Shown: positions 47,334 through 55,227 of the stretch, piece by piece | Layout of the letters: the number at the start of each line of letters is the position of its first letter | How positions within the stretch are numbered: position 1 is the first letter of the stretch | Origin: Novosphingobium pentaromativorans US6-1 | GTDB lineage: Bacteria > Pseudomonadota > Alphaproteobacteria > Sphingomonadales > Sphingomonadaceae | Assembly: GCF_000767465.1 (NCBI RefSeq) | Contig: NZ_CP009294.1 | Coordinates: 1 to 64,000 of the forward strand | Direction: 5' to 3' | DNA: 64,000 bases | Translations under genes and position numbers: made by a program | The notes under the pieces: model-generated | Databases searched by the model: none | What the model saw: only the letters and a program-made list of their open reading frames with translations | What the model was told of the DNA's origin: nothing

Positions 47334-48560
47334 GTGCGCTCGATTGCTATAGTTGGTGCAAACCTGGCCGGTGGGCGCGCAGTCGAAGCCCTGCGGCAGG
47401 CAGGGTTCGACGGGCGGATCACCTTGATCGGCGAAGAACCGTGGCGTCCTTATGAACGGCCGCCGCTCTCCAAGGAAGTGCTGTGGGAACCGGCAAATGT
47501 TCCGGACAATTTCTTCCTGCAGGACGAGGCCTGGTACGACGATAACCGTATCGACATGCGCCTGGGCACCCGAGCCGAAGCAATCGACCTTGCGAGCGGC
47601 GGGGTCCGCCTGTCAGGGGGCGAGCTGGTTCAGGCGGACCGGATCCTGCTCGCCACGGGCGGTCACGCCCGCAAGCTCAACCTTGCCGGGGCCGATTGCG
47701 AGAACGTCCATTATCTGCGCACACGAGACGATGCGACCCGCATGGCGCTCGACCTGCGCGAAGGTGCCAGCATCGTGATCGTCGGCATGGGCGTAATCGG
47801 CGCCGAAGTCGCCGCCAGTGCGGTAAAACTCGGCTGCAAGGTCACCGTCGTCGAGCCGATGCCAGTGCCGATGGAAAGAGCGCTCGGCCGGCGCTTTGGG
47901 CAATGGCTGGGCGAGGAGCATCGCAGGCGGGGAGTAGCGACCCATTTCAACTGCGGCGTGACCGGCTTCAGGTTTGCCGGCAACCGTGTCAGCGCGGTCG
48001 TGGCAGACGATGGCACCGTGATTCCGTGCGATGCCGTGATCGTGGGGGTGGGGATCGTGCCGGCCACCTCGCTGGCCCGCGATGCCGGGATCGAGGTCAA
48101 CAACGGGATCATCGTCGACCGTCGATGCCAGACCAGCAACCCGGCGGTATTCGCGGCGGGCGACGTGGCCGAGCAGGACGGGTTTTTCGGCGGACGGTTC
48201 AGGCAGGAAACCTACCAGAACGCTGCCGACCAGGCGCAGGCGGGCGCCCTGGCGATGCTGGGGCAGGAGGTCTCCTACTGCAAGCCGATGTGGTACTGGA
48301 GCGATCAGTTCGATCTCAACATCCAGTTCTGCGGGCAAATTCCCGTAGAAGCCGATATCGCAATTCGCGGCGAGATGGACAGCAACACCTTCGTCGCCTT
48401 CTTCCTGGCCGGTGAAACGATCGAAGGCGTACTGACGGTCAACCGCGCGCCCGACATGGGGGTGGGCAAGCGGCTCGTCGAAAGGCGAGCCCGCGCCAGC
48501 GCCGCAAGCCTGGCAGACGCCAATGTTTCCTTGCGGGACTTGCTCAAGCAGGCGGGCTGA
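47334..48560 (+). CDS. bphA4: Ferredoxin NAD(P)H reductase of ring-hydroxylating oxygenases (BphA4-like)
   Basis: A 408-residue FAD protein. N-terminal FAD motif IAIVGANLAGGRAVEALRQAGF, the RPPLSKEVL segment, NAD-binding IVIVGMGVIGAEVAASAVKLG, and the second FAD motif VFAAGDVAEQ. This pattern is that of BphA4/ThcD reductases which feed Rieske ferredoxins. It is the only such reductase in the window. Its partner ferredoxin is at 28718. Start is GTG at 47334 with GGGAGAGAAC upstream. The gene converges with benD. Confidence 0.92.
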   Translation: MRSIAIVGANLAGGRAVEALRQAGFDGRITLIGEEPWRPYERPPLSKEVLWEPANVPDNFFLQDEAWYDDNRIDMRLGTRAEAIDLASGGVRLSGGELVQADRILLATGGHARKLNLAGADCENVHYLRTRDDATRMALDLREGASIVIVGMGVIGAEVAASAVKLGCKVTVVEPMPVPMERALGRRFGQWLGEEHRRRGVATHFNCGVTGFRFAGNRVSAVVADDGTVIPCDAVIVGVGIVPATSLARDAGIEVNNGIIVDRRCQTSNPAVFAAGDVAEQDGFFGGRFRQETYQNAADQAQAGALAMLGQEVSYCKPMWYWSDQFDLNIQFCGQIPVEADIAIRGEMDSNTFVAFFLAGETIEGVLTVNRAPDMGVGKRLVERRARASAASLADANVSLRDLLKQAG

Positions 48561-48575
48561 TTTCCGGCGGCGCGG

Positions 48576-49367
48576 TCAGCCGATGCCGCCCCCAGCCACG
48601 TACAGCGTCTGGCCTGTGACATAGGACGCATCGTCGGAGGCGAAAAAGCAGATCGCCGCGGCCAGTTCTTCGGGCTCGCCAAAGCGGGCCATCGGCGTAT
48701 CGCGCAGCGTCTGCTCCATCACTTGGCCGAACCCCAGGCGATCCGCGTCGGTGGGCGCAGCCGGATTGCGCGGGGTGACTCTGGTCACGTTGACCCCGCC
48801 CGGCGCGACGCAGTTGACGCGGATGCCGCTGGCTTCGAGTTCAAGCGAAAGCGCAGCGGTCAGCGCAGCGACCCCGCCCTTGGCAGCGGCGTAAGGCACG
48901 CGATTGACCCCGCGTGTCGCAACCGAGCCGATGTTGACGATCGCGCCGCGCCCTGCCGCCAGCATGTGGGGCAGCACTGCGTGGCAGCACCACAGGGTCG
49001 GCCACAGCGACCGGTTGATTTCCGCGGTGATTTCCTGCGGGGCGTAGTCCCAGTAGGGCTTGGCCCAGATCGTACCGCCGACGTTGTGGACGGCGACGTC
49101 GATTCGCCCGAAGCGGTCGATGACCGACTGATACAACTCGACCGCGCCCTCGCAATGCTCCAGGTCCACCGCGACAGCCAGAGCATTGCTGCCTTCTGCC
49201 TGAAGCTGTGCGGCCGAAACCTCAGCCGCCTCCGCTGCGCGGTCGGCGATGACCACGCTTGCGCCTTCCTCGGCCAGGCGCCTTGCGGTCGCTAGGCCAA
49301 TACCTTGCGCTCCGCCTGTGACCACGGCCACCTTGTCATGGAATCGCTTCGACAGAGTCTCGTCCAC
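48576..49367 (-). CDS. benD: Benzoate cis-diol dehydrogenase (BenD/XylL-like)
   Basis: A 263-residue short-chain dehydrogenase that oxidises and decarboxylates the carboxylated diol made by benzoate dioxygenase, giving catechol. RFHDKVAVVTGGAQGIG, HNVGGTIWAKPYWDY, RSLWPTLWCCHAVLPHML and VATRGVNRVPYAAAKGG match BenD closely, including the Tyr-x3-Lys. It lies alone on the minus strand, 18 kb from benAB, facing away from nahE across a 173-bp promoter region. Confidence 0.9.
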   Translation of the reverse strand: MDETLSKRFHDKVAVVTGGAQGIGLATARRLAEEGASVVIADRAAEAAEVSAAQLQAEGSNALAVAVDLEHCEGAVELYQSVIDRFGRIDVAVHNVGGTIWAKPYWDYAPQEITAEINRSLWPTLWCCHAVLPHMLAAGRGAIVNIGSVATRGVNRVPYAAAKGGVAALTAALSLELEASGIRVNCVAPGGVNVTRVTPRNPAAPTDADRLGFGQVMEQTLRDTPMARFGEPEELAAAICFFASDDASYVTGQTLYVAGGGIG

Positions 49368-49477
49368 ACAACCTCCCTTGCGTCCGTCCTGGCGCCGCCA
49401 GATCTATTCGATTTTCGGAAAATTCGGCCAGTAGCGGCGAGAATCCGATATTAGGACTTGAAGTGGCATAAGGAAAA

Positions 49478-49495
49478 GCATTACACAATGGGGAA
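49478..49495 (-). promoter_or_regulatory. Shared operator-like motif (reverse) in the benD-nahE gap
   Basis: Read on the minus strand, TTCCCCATTGTGTAATGC matches TTCTCCATAGTGCAATAC at 30097 in 14 of 18 positions. It lies 111 bp before benD and 46 bp before nahE, in the divergent control region. A small CCCGC/GCGGG hairpin follows at 49500-49514. Confidence 0.4.
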
Positions 49496-49540
49496 CGTCC
49501 CGCTTTAGGCGGGGCTATTTCCAATGGGAGAGCATGAGCC

Positions 49541-50542
49541 ATGGCAAAGACTTTGTTGAGCGCCACCGATGTCAAGGGCGCTTGGGCAATCATTCCGACC
49601 CCGTCCAAGGCTAACGCGTCGGACTGGCGTGCGACCAAAACCGTCGATCTCGATGAAACCGCTCGCGTGGTCAACGGGCTGATCGATGCCGGGATCAACG
49701 GCATCCTGAGCATGGGAACGCTTGGTGAAGCGGCGACCATGACCCTTGACGAAAAGCTGGATTTCATGCGTGCGCTGGTCGACGCGGCGGCCGGCCGGGT
49801 TCCGGTCTTCGTCGGCACGACCTGCATCAACACCCGCGATACGGTGGCGCTGACGCGCCAGGCGCTTGAACTGGGCGCCGACGGCACAATGCTCGGCGTG
49901 CCGATGTGGTGCGCGCCGAGCCTCGACGTCGCTGTCCAGTTCTACAAGGACGTTGCCGAGGCCGTGCCGGAAATGAACATCGCGATCTACGCGAACCCGG
50001 AAGCCTTCAAATTCGATTTCCCGCGGCCGTTCTGGGCTCAGGTGGCTGAAATTCCTCAGGTCGTGACCGCCAAATATATCGGCGTCGCCAACCTCTTGCC
50101 CGACCTGGCCGCGATCCGCGGTCGGATCAAGCTGCTGCCGATCGACTTCGACTATTACGGAGCGGCGCGGATGGATGATTCGGTCGATGCCTTCTGGTCG
50201 AGCGGCGCGGTCTGCCACCCGCTGGTAACCACGACCCTGCGCGACCTGGTCGTCCAGGCTCGCGCAAGCGGCGACTGGAGCGCGGCCAAGGCGTTCATGG
50301 GCCGCCTCGGCCCGACCGCGGCACCCTTGTTCCCGAACGGCAGCTTCAAGGAATTCTCGACCTACAATATTGCGCTGGAAAAGGCGCGGATGGACGCCGG
50401 TGGCTGGATGAAGGCTGGGCCGGTGCGTCCGCCATACCATCTCTGTCCGGAGCCCTATCTGGCAGGCGCGCGCAAGTCCGGTCAGATGTGGGCCGAACTG
50501 GGCAAGGCGCTCGAAGCTGAAGATTTGGGGGCTGCCGCTTAG
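49541..50542 (+). CDS. nahE: trans-o-hydroxybenzylidenepyruvate hydratase-aldolase (NahE-like)
   Basis: A 333-residue class I aldolase of the dihydrodipicolinate-synthase superfamily that splits hydroxybenzylidenepyruvate into salicylaldehyde and pyruvate. [35 protein letters not shown] and [15 protein letters not shown] are typical, with the Schiff-base Lys as K178 in [12 protein letters not shown]. It completes the naphthalene-type steps started by the genes at 26360 and 29095. An oxygenase pair follows 10 bp later. GGGAGAGCATGAGCC holds the ribosome site. Confidence 0.9.
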   Translation: MAKTLLSATDVKGAWAIIPTPSKANASDWRATKTVDLDETARVVNGLIDAGINGILSMGTLGEAATMTLDEKLDFMRALVDAAAGRVPVFVGTTCINTRDTVALTRQALELGADGTMLGVPMWCAPSLDVAVQFYKDVAEAVPEMNIAIYANPEAFKFDFPRPFWAQVAEIPQVVTAKYIGVANLLPDLAAIRGRIKLLPIDFDYYGAARMDDSVDAFWSSGAVCHPLVTTTLRDLVVQARASGDWSAAKAFMGRLGPTAAPLFPNGSFKEFSTYNIALEKARMDAGGWMKAGPVRPPYHLCPEPYLAGARKSGQMWAELGKALEAEDLGAAA

Positions 50543-50552
50543 AAGGTTCGCG

Positions 50553-51728
50553 ATGACCGAAACGGGGTTGACCTGGCCCAAGAACTTCAACGAGGTTCCG
50601 AAAGCGGCGTTCACCCGCAAGGACATCTACGCGGAGGAGATCAAGCGCATCTTTTTCGGGCAGGAATGGCACCCGGTCGCGCATGAAAGCGAATTGCCCA
50701 ATCCAGGCGATTTCAAAACCTTCCGCTTGGCTGGCGTCCCGCTGCTGATTGCCCGCGATATTGAAGGGCTGGTACGGGTGTTTTACAACGCCTGTTCGCA
50801 TCGCGGCAACCAGCTCGAAACCGCGGTGATGGGGAACAAGACCGAATTCGAATGCCCCTATCACCGCTGGCTTTTCGATTCGAAGGGCGATCTGGTCGGT
50901 TGCCCCAACCATCGCGATTTCCTGCCCGGCTTCGACAAGTCCGACTATCCCTTGGCGCAGCCCCGGTTCGACAGTTTCTACGGCCTGATTTTCGTGACCC
51001 TTTCGGCTGAAACCGAAACGTTGACGGAATTCCTCGGCGATTCGCAGAACACCTTGCGCGAACTGCTGGGAGGGGACGGCAGGCTCAAGCTGCTGGGCTA
51101 TCAGAAGGTGCGCTACGACAGCAACTGGAAGTCCTATACCGACAATGATGGCTACCATGCGCCATTGCTCCACCAGGCATTCAAGATGCTCAATTGGCAA
51201 GGCGGTAAGGGACGCCAGTTCGCCGCGACGAAACACGTGCACATCTGTTTCGAATCGGCGCTGTCGGTGGTCAGTGGCCCCACAGTGCTCAAGGACGCTT
51301 CGCTGATCGCCTTCAAGGGGCAGGATCCCTCGGTCGGGTCGCGCATCGTTTCGCTCTTCCCGACCTTCGTTTCGACCAAGCATCTCGATGTGATCAATCT
51401 GCGCTTCGCGACCCCGATCGACGAAGAGACGGTTGAAGTCCACTACGCCTATTTCGCACACCAGGACGATGATGAGGACATGGTCAGCCATCGCCTACGG
51501 CAAAGTTCCAACCTGCTGGGCCCCTGCGGCCTGATCAGCATGGAGGACGCGTCGGTCTTCCATCGCATCCACATCGGCAATCACACCCCTGGCAATGCTA
51601 TTTTCCAGAAGGGAGTGCACGACCAGTCGAAGCTGGAGTCGGAATTCCTCCAGAACGACGAGAGCGGCAATCTTCCCCGTTGGGAATATTACCGGTCGGT
51701 GATGGGTTTCGAGAGGGCCGAGGCATGA
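50553..51728 (+). CDS. Rieske oxygenase alpha subunit (copy 3, distinct subgroup)
   Basis: A 391-residue large subunit, shorter than copies 1 and 2. Rieske ligands: NACSHRGNQLE and ECPYHRWLF. Iron site: NWKSYTDNDGYHAPLLHQAF. The Rieske box reads YHRW instead of the common YHQW or FHGW. The N-terminus (GLTWPKNFNEVPKAAFTRKDIYAEEIKRIFFGQEWHPVAHESELP) is also different, so this is a separate subgroup, as found among the several bphA1 paralogues of sphingomonads. Substrate unknown; the hydratase-aldolase just upstream suggests salicylate or a related acid. Its beta subunit overlaps by 4 bp. Confidence 0.85.
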   Translation: MTETGLTWPKNFNEVPKAAFTRKDIYAEEIKRIFFGQEWHPVAHESELPNPGDFKTFRLAGVPLLIARDIEGLVRVFYNACSHRGNQLETAVMGNKTEFECPYHRWLFDSKGDLVGCPNHRDFLPGFDKSDYPLAQPRFDSFYGLIFVTLSAETETLTEFLGDSQNTLRELLGGDGRLKLLGYQKVRYDSNWKSYTDNDGYHAPLLHQAFKMLNWQGGKGRQFAATKHVHICFESALSVVSGPTVLKDASLIAFKGQDPSVGSRIVSLFPTFVSTKHLDVINLRFATPIDEETVEVHYAYFAHQDDDEDMVSHRLRQSSNLLGPCGLISMEDASVFHRIHIGNHTPGNAIFQKGVHDQSKLESEFLQNDESGNLPRWEYYRSVMGFERAEA

Positions 51729-52222
51729 CGCAGACCGACACTGCGATCGAGGCCGCGCTCGACGCTCTTCTGCTAGCGGACTCCAGCGCGCTTGACGGCA
51801 AGGACATGGAGGGCTGGCTCGCCAACTATTCCGAGGAAGACGAGGCCTCCTATATCTGCCGTGCCGCCGAAAATTCGGAAAATGGTCTCGCCCTGGGTTT
51901 CATGTACGATGATTGCCGATCCCGGCTCGAGGATCGCGTCACTTTCGTGAACGATATCTGGGTCGATACGTTCCAGGACTATCGCACCCGTCACTTCGTC
52001 CAGCGCGTCGCGTATCAACGCGCCGATGCCTCTACTATCTCGATGCGATCGAATTTCTCGGTCTTCATGACGCCCACCGATAGCGGCATCACCCAAGTCC
52101 TGGCTGCGGGTCAATATCTGGATACCATCCGTTTGGAAAAAGCCGGTGCGTTGAAGCTGCTGTCCAGACGGGCCGAGCTCGATACGTCCGTCCTGCCCCG
52201 GTATCTGGTATATCCGATTTGA
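51725..52222 (+). CDS. Rieske oxygenase beta subunit (copy 3)
   Basis: A 165-residue small subunit with the usual features (ALDALLLADSSALDGKDMEGWLANYSEEDEASYICRAAEN, CRSRLEDRVTFVNDIW). It differs clearly from beta copies 1 and 2, in keeping with its alpha partner. The ATG overlaps the alpha stop. A 66-bp gap leads to the LigJ-like gene. Confidence 0.82.
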   Translation: MTQTDTAIEAALDALLLADSSALDGKDMEGWLANYSEEDEASYICRAAENSENGLALGFMYDDCRSRLEDRVTFVNDIWVDTFQDYRTRHFVQRVAYQRADASTISMRSNFSVFMTPTDSGITQVLAAGQYLDTIRLEKAGALKLLSRRAELDTSVLPRYLVYPI

Positions 52223-52288
52223 TATCGGCTGCTGAGCATTGCTGAAATTGCCAGCCAGGGCCGGACTTCTCTGAAAGATCGCAAAGCA

Positions 52289-53299
52289 ATGATAATCGAC
52301 GCCCATGCTCACCTTGTCGCGCCTGCGGCGCTCTACGCGCACAGGAGCAATCTTGTGGTTTCAGGGGGGCAATATGGCAGCAGCTATCGTGCACAGGTGT
52401 CCGAGCGTCTGCTGGAAGAGAGCGCGGACCAGAACGTCAGGATCATGGATGCGGTGGGGACCGACCTGCAGTTGCTTTCTCCTCGACCATTCCTGACCTT
52501 GAATGGAACTGCCCGGTGGAATGACATCGTCGACTGGACATGTGACACAAACGACATGATTGCCCGGACAGTTCGGATGCATCCGAATCGCTTCCGGGGA
52601 GTGGGAGCCTTGCCGCAGCAAGTTGATCGGCCGGTCACCTCGTTGTTCGATGAAATCGAGCGAGTGCTGGATGAGCTTGGTTTCGTGGGCGTCTTGCTGA
52701 ACCCTGACCCCAGTGAGGGGATGAACGGGTCGCCTCCGCTCGGCGATCCCTATTGGTACCCGCTGTACGAGAAATTGTGTGAGTTGGATCTTGCCGCCCA
52801 TATCCATTCGGGACAATGCTGCAACGGGCGCGAGACCTATGATGAGCATTTCATTGCGGAAGAGGGACTGGCGATTACCTCGATCTACCGGGCCGACGTG
52901 TTCGACCGGTTCCCCGACCTCAAGTTGATGATTAGCCATGGCGGCGGTCCCATTCCCTACCAGATCGGACGGTGGCGCTCGCATCGGGAAATGGCCCGGG
53001 CCCAGGGGCGTATCGCTGCCGATGCACCCCAATTCGATGAAATTCTACGAAAATTCTGGTTTGACACGGTTCTTCATAACCCGGATTCGCTCGCGCTTCT
53101 GTTCAAGACCGTGGGACACGACCGATGCTGTTTCGGAACGGAAAGGCCCGGATCGGGAGACGGCATCGATCCTGTTTCAGGGCGTCACTACGACGATCTC
53201 AAGCCCGTGATCGAGGCGCTTCCTTCACTTGACCAGGCTGCTCTAAACGGTGTTTTCGAAGGCAATGCCCGTCGATTGTTTTCCCGTCTCGACGTTTGA
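52289..53299 (+). CDS. Amidohydrolase, 4-oxalomesaconate hydratase-like (LigJ type)
   Basis: A 336-residue metal-dependent TIM-barrel protein of the amidohydrolase superfamily. Metal ligands: IDAHAHLVAP at the N-terminus, His in LAAHIHSGQ and ISHGGGPIPYQIGRW. The stretch FWFDTVLHNPDSLALLFKTVGHDRCCFGTERPGSGDG resembles LigJ, which hydrates 4-oxalomesaconate in protocatechuate 4,5-cleavage. Decarboxylases of the ACMSD family are the alternative. LigJ is usually followed by a LigK aldolase, and two RraA/LigK-like genes follow here, supporting the LigJ reading. Confidence 0.78.
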   Translation: MIIDAHAHLVAPAALYAHRSNLVVSGGQYGSSYRAQVSERLLEESADQNVRIMDAVGTDLQLLSPRPFLTLNGTARWNDIVDWTCDTNDMIARTVRMHPNRFRGVGALPQQVDRPVTSLFDEIERVLDELGFVGVLLNPDPSEGMNGSPPLGDPYWYPLYEKLCELDLAAHIHSGQCCNGRETYDEHFIAEEGLAITSIYRADVFDRFPDLKLMISHGGGPIPYQIGRWRSHREMARAQGRIAADAPQFDEILRKFWFDTVLHNPDSLALLFKTVGHDRCCFGTERPGSGDGIDPVSGRHYDDLKPVIEALPSLDQAALNGVFEGNARRLFSRLDV

Positions 53300-53374
53300 T
53301 TGCGTGCCTGGCGACGATGCAGATTTTCGGCGACTTCCGGTAATTCAACAGGTCGCTCTCAAGGATTGGGGATC

Positions 53375-53770
53375 GTGACACGACGCAGCATCGAAGTTGA
53401 AGGCCTTCACCATTCCGGCAATCCGATCCCTGCCGCGAGCCGGGTGGACCGTCTTGTCGTGACAGGTGGGGTCTACGGTTTGGATCCGGCAACCGGTGAA
53501 GTGGCGGAAGACGCTGGCGATCAAGTCCGCCTGACATTCTGGCACCTGGACCGGATCTTGGCAGCAGCCGGCGCGCGTTTCGACGATGTTGCCAAACTGA
53601 CCTTCTATGTGAAGACGAAAGAGCTTAGACCGGCAATCAACGAATTGTGGCTCACGCACTTTCCCGATCCTTCGTCGCGGCCGGCTCGGCATATGCTGGT
53701 TTACGATGACCTCCCGGGCAACATCCTGGTGCAGTGCGAAGCGATAGCGATGGTGCCGGACAATGCCTGA
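53375..53770 (+). CDS. RidA/YjgF-family protein
   Basis: About 131 residues of the RidA family, enamine/imine deaminases and related hydrolases. Family features: LVVTGGVYGLDPATGEV, DQVRLTFWHLDRILAAAGARFDDVAKLTFYVK, SSRPARHMLVYDDLPGN. The conserved Arg that binds the substrate carboxylate is seen in RPARHML. GTG at 53375 is chosen with AAGGATTGGGG upstream. The stop lies inside the start of the next gene (8-bp overlap). In this setting it may act on an enol or imine intermediate. Confidence 0.82.
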   Translation: MTRRSIEVEGLHHSGNPIPAASRVDRLVVTGGVYGLDPATGEVAEDAGDQVRLTFWHLDRILAAAGARFDDVAKLTFYVKTKELRPAINELWLTHFPDPSSRPARHMLVYDDLPGNILVQCEAIAMVPDNA

Positions 53771-54440
53771 AGACATCTCACCAACGTCTTATTTGGCAGC
53801 TACTCAGCGTGTCGCCGCCCTTGACACCTGCACCATTTCAGACGCACTCGACAAACTCGGTCTCCGCGGAACCGTCCCAGGTCTCGTCCGGTTGACCGCA
53901 AACAGGCAGCGCATTTCCGGCAGGGTTGTGACCGTGAAACTCGGACCGGCTATCGAAGGACTACCCAAACGGCACCTGGGGGCCTCTGCCATCATGGCGG
54001 CACAACCGGGTGAGATCGTGGTCGTCGAGCATCGCGGAAGGACCGATGCCTCTGGCTGGGGTGGCCTGCTGAGCCGGGCCGCGGCACGGAAAGGCATTGC
54101 CGGCGTGATCGTCGACGGCGCTTGTCGCGATCTGGATGAAAGCAGCGAGCTTGGTTTCCCAGTCTTCGGTAGCGCAGTTGTTCCGCTTACAGCGCGCGGT
54201 CGGGTCGCGGAGCATGACTGGGGCTGCCGAGTCACAATCGGCAGCATAGTGGTCAACCCCGGGGACTGGGTTGTGGCGGATGGAAGCGGCGTCGTGTTCT
54301 TCGACCAACAACATGTGGACGAAGTTCTGGCAGAGGCAGAGCGAATCCTTGGCCGTGAAACCGCCATGATCGCTGCGCTTGAGCAAGGCGCTCCAATTGA
54401 TCACGTGATGGGTGCGAACTACGAAGAAATGCTGAAATAG
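53763..54440 (+). CDS. RraA/LigK-like aldolase (copy 1)
   Basis: A 225-residue protein of the RraA-like family, which includes 4-carboxy-4-hydroxy-2-oxoadipate aldolase (LigK/ProA). DTCTISDALDKLGLRGTVPGLV, AGVIVDGACRDLDE with the metal-site Asp and Arg, and NPGDWVVADGSGVVFF are typical. The enzyme would give pyruvate and oxaloacetate from the LigJ product. RNase E inhibitor RraA itself is less likely in this operon. A second copy follows after 12 bp. Confidence 0.8.
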   Translation: MPEDISPTSYLAATQRVAALDTCTISDALDKLGLRGTVPGLVRLTANRQRISGRVVTVKLGPAIEGLPKRHLGASAIMAAQPGEIVVVEHRGRTDASGWGGLLSRAAARKGIAGVIVDGACRDLDESSELGFPVFGSAVVPLTARGRVAEHDWGCRVTIGSIVVNPGDWVVADGSGVVFFDQQHVDEVLAEAERILGRETAMIAALEQGAPIDHVMGANYEEMLK

Positions 54441-54452
54441 GCAGGGAAAGAG

Positions 54453-55109
54453 ATGAGCGAGGAAACACTCGTTAGGCGGCTGAATGCAGTGGGTGTAACC
54501 GCCTTGTCCGATGCGCTGGATCGTCTGGCGATCAGCGGCCAGGCGATTGGAATCCTGCCGGTAGCACGGGGGATGAAGTTTGCGGGACCAGCCTTCACGG
54601 TTCAGATGCTTCCGGTCGGACTGACCCAGGGAATAGTCGGAGACTATATCGACGACGTGCCCGAAGGGGCAGTGGTAGCAATCGACAACGGCGGTAAATT
54701 GGATCAGACCGTCTGGGGCGATATCTTGACCCGTGTGGCGCACAAGAAGGGCGTCGCAGGCACGGTGATCGATGGTGTCTGCCGAGACAGCGATTGCTGT
54801 GTTTTGCTGAAATACCCTGTATTCTCCCGCAGCGTCACAATGCGGACTGCCAAAGACAGATCCACCGCGCATGCTTATGGTGTGCCGCTTCAACTTGTAG
54901 AGGTGCGGATCGAGCCCGGCGATTGGCTGGTTGGGGATTCCGATGGGGTCGTCGCGATTCCGGCGGGCCGGGTCGAGGAAGTCGTTGCGATCGCCGAAGA
55001 AGTAGAAATCGCCGAAAAAGCGATCCTCGCCGCCGTTGATGCGGGAATGCGCCTGGACGAAGCCCGGCGCGCCGGTGGGTATCACTCGCTTCAGTCGCGT
55101 GCGGTTTGA
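54453..55109 (+). CDS. RraA/LigK-like aldolase (copy 2)
   Basis: A 218-residue paralogue of the preceding gene: GVTALSDALDRLAISGQAIGILPVA, VAGTVIDGVCRDSD and EPGDWLVGDSDGVVAIPAGRV. The metal-site residues (GVCRD) are kept. Overall it differs much from copy 1, so the two may be subunits of one complex or act on different substrates. After it, 118 bp without a gene lead to the IS630 element. Confidence 0.8.
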   Translation: MSEETLVRRLNAVGVTALSDALDRLAISGQAIGILPVARGMKFAGPAFTVQMLPVGLTQGIVGDYIDDVPEGAVVAIDNGGKLDQTVWGDILTRVAHKKGVAGTVIDGVCRDSDCCVLLKYPVFSRSVTMRTAKDRSTAHAYGVPLQLVEVRIEPGDWLVGDSDGVVAIPAGRVEEVVAIAEEVEIAEKAILAAVDAGMRLDEARRAGGYHSLQSRAV

Positions 55110-55187
55110 TGCCTCCGAACAGGCCTCATTCCAGACCGAGTGGCGGCCGCCGTTCCGGTCGCGGCAAATGGCGTAATGGGATAATAT

Positions 55188-55204
55188 TTGCACATTATAC
55201 AACG
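55188..55204 (-). promoter_or_regulatory. Orphan promoter-like element pointing left
   Basis: On the minus strand GTTGTATAATGTGCAAA repeats the promoter segment before the reductase gene at 47249 with one mismatch in 17. It contains TATAAT. No minus-strand gene lies downstream; it would transcribe antisense into the RraA-like gene. Possibly the leftover promoter of a gene lost when the IS cluster entered. Confidence 0.35.
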
Positions 55205-55227
55205 ATGAGATATGGGGCGACGAGCTA

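Noticed and set aside
49461..49481. TGGCAT...GCATT as a sigma-54 promoter before nahE
   Set aside because: The spacing and the -12 element (TTGC) do not fit, and the only sigma-54 activator seen is a remnant.
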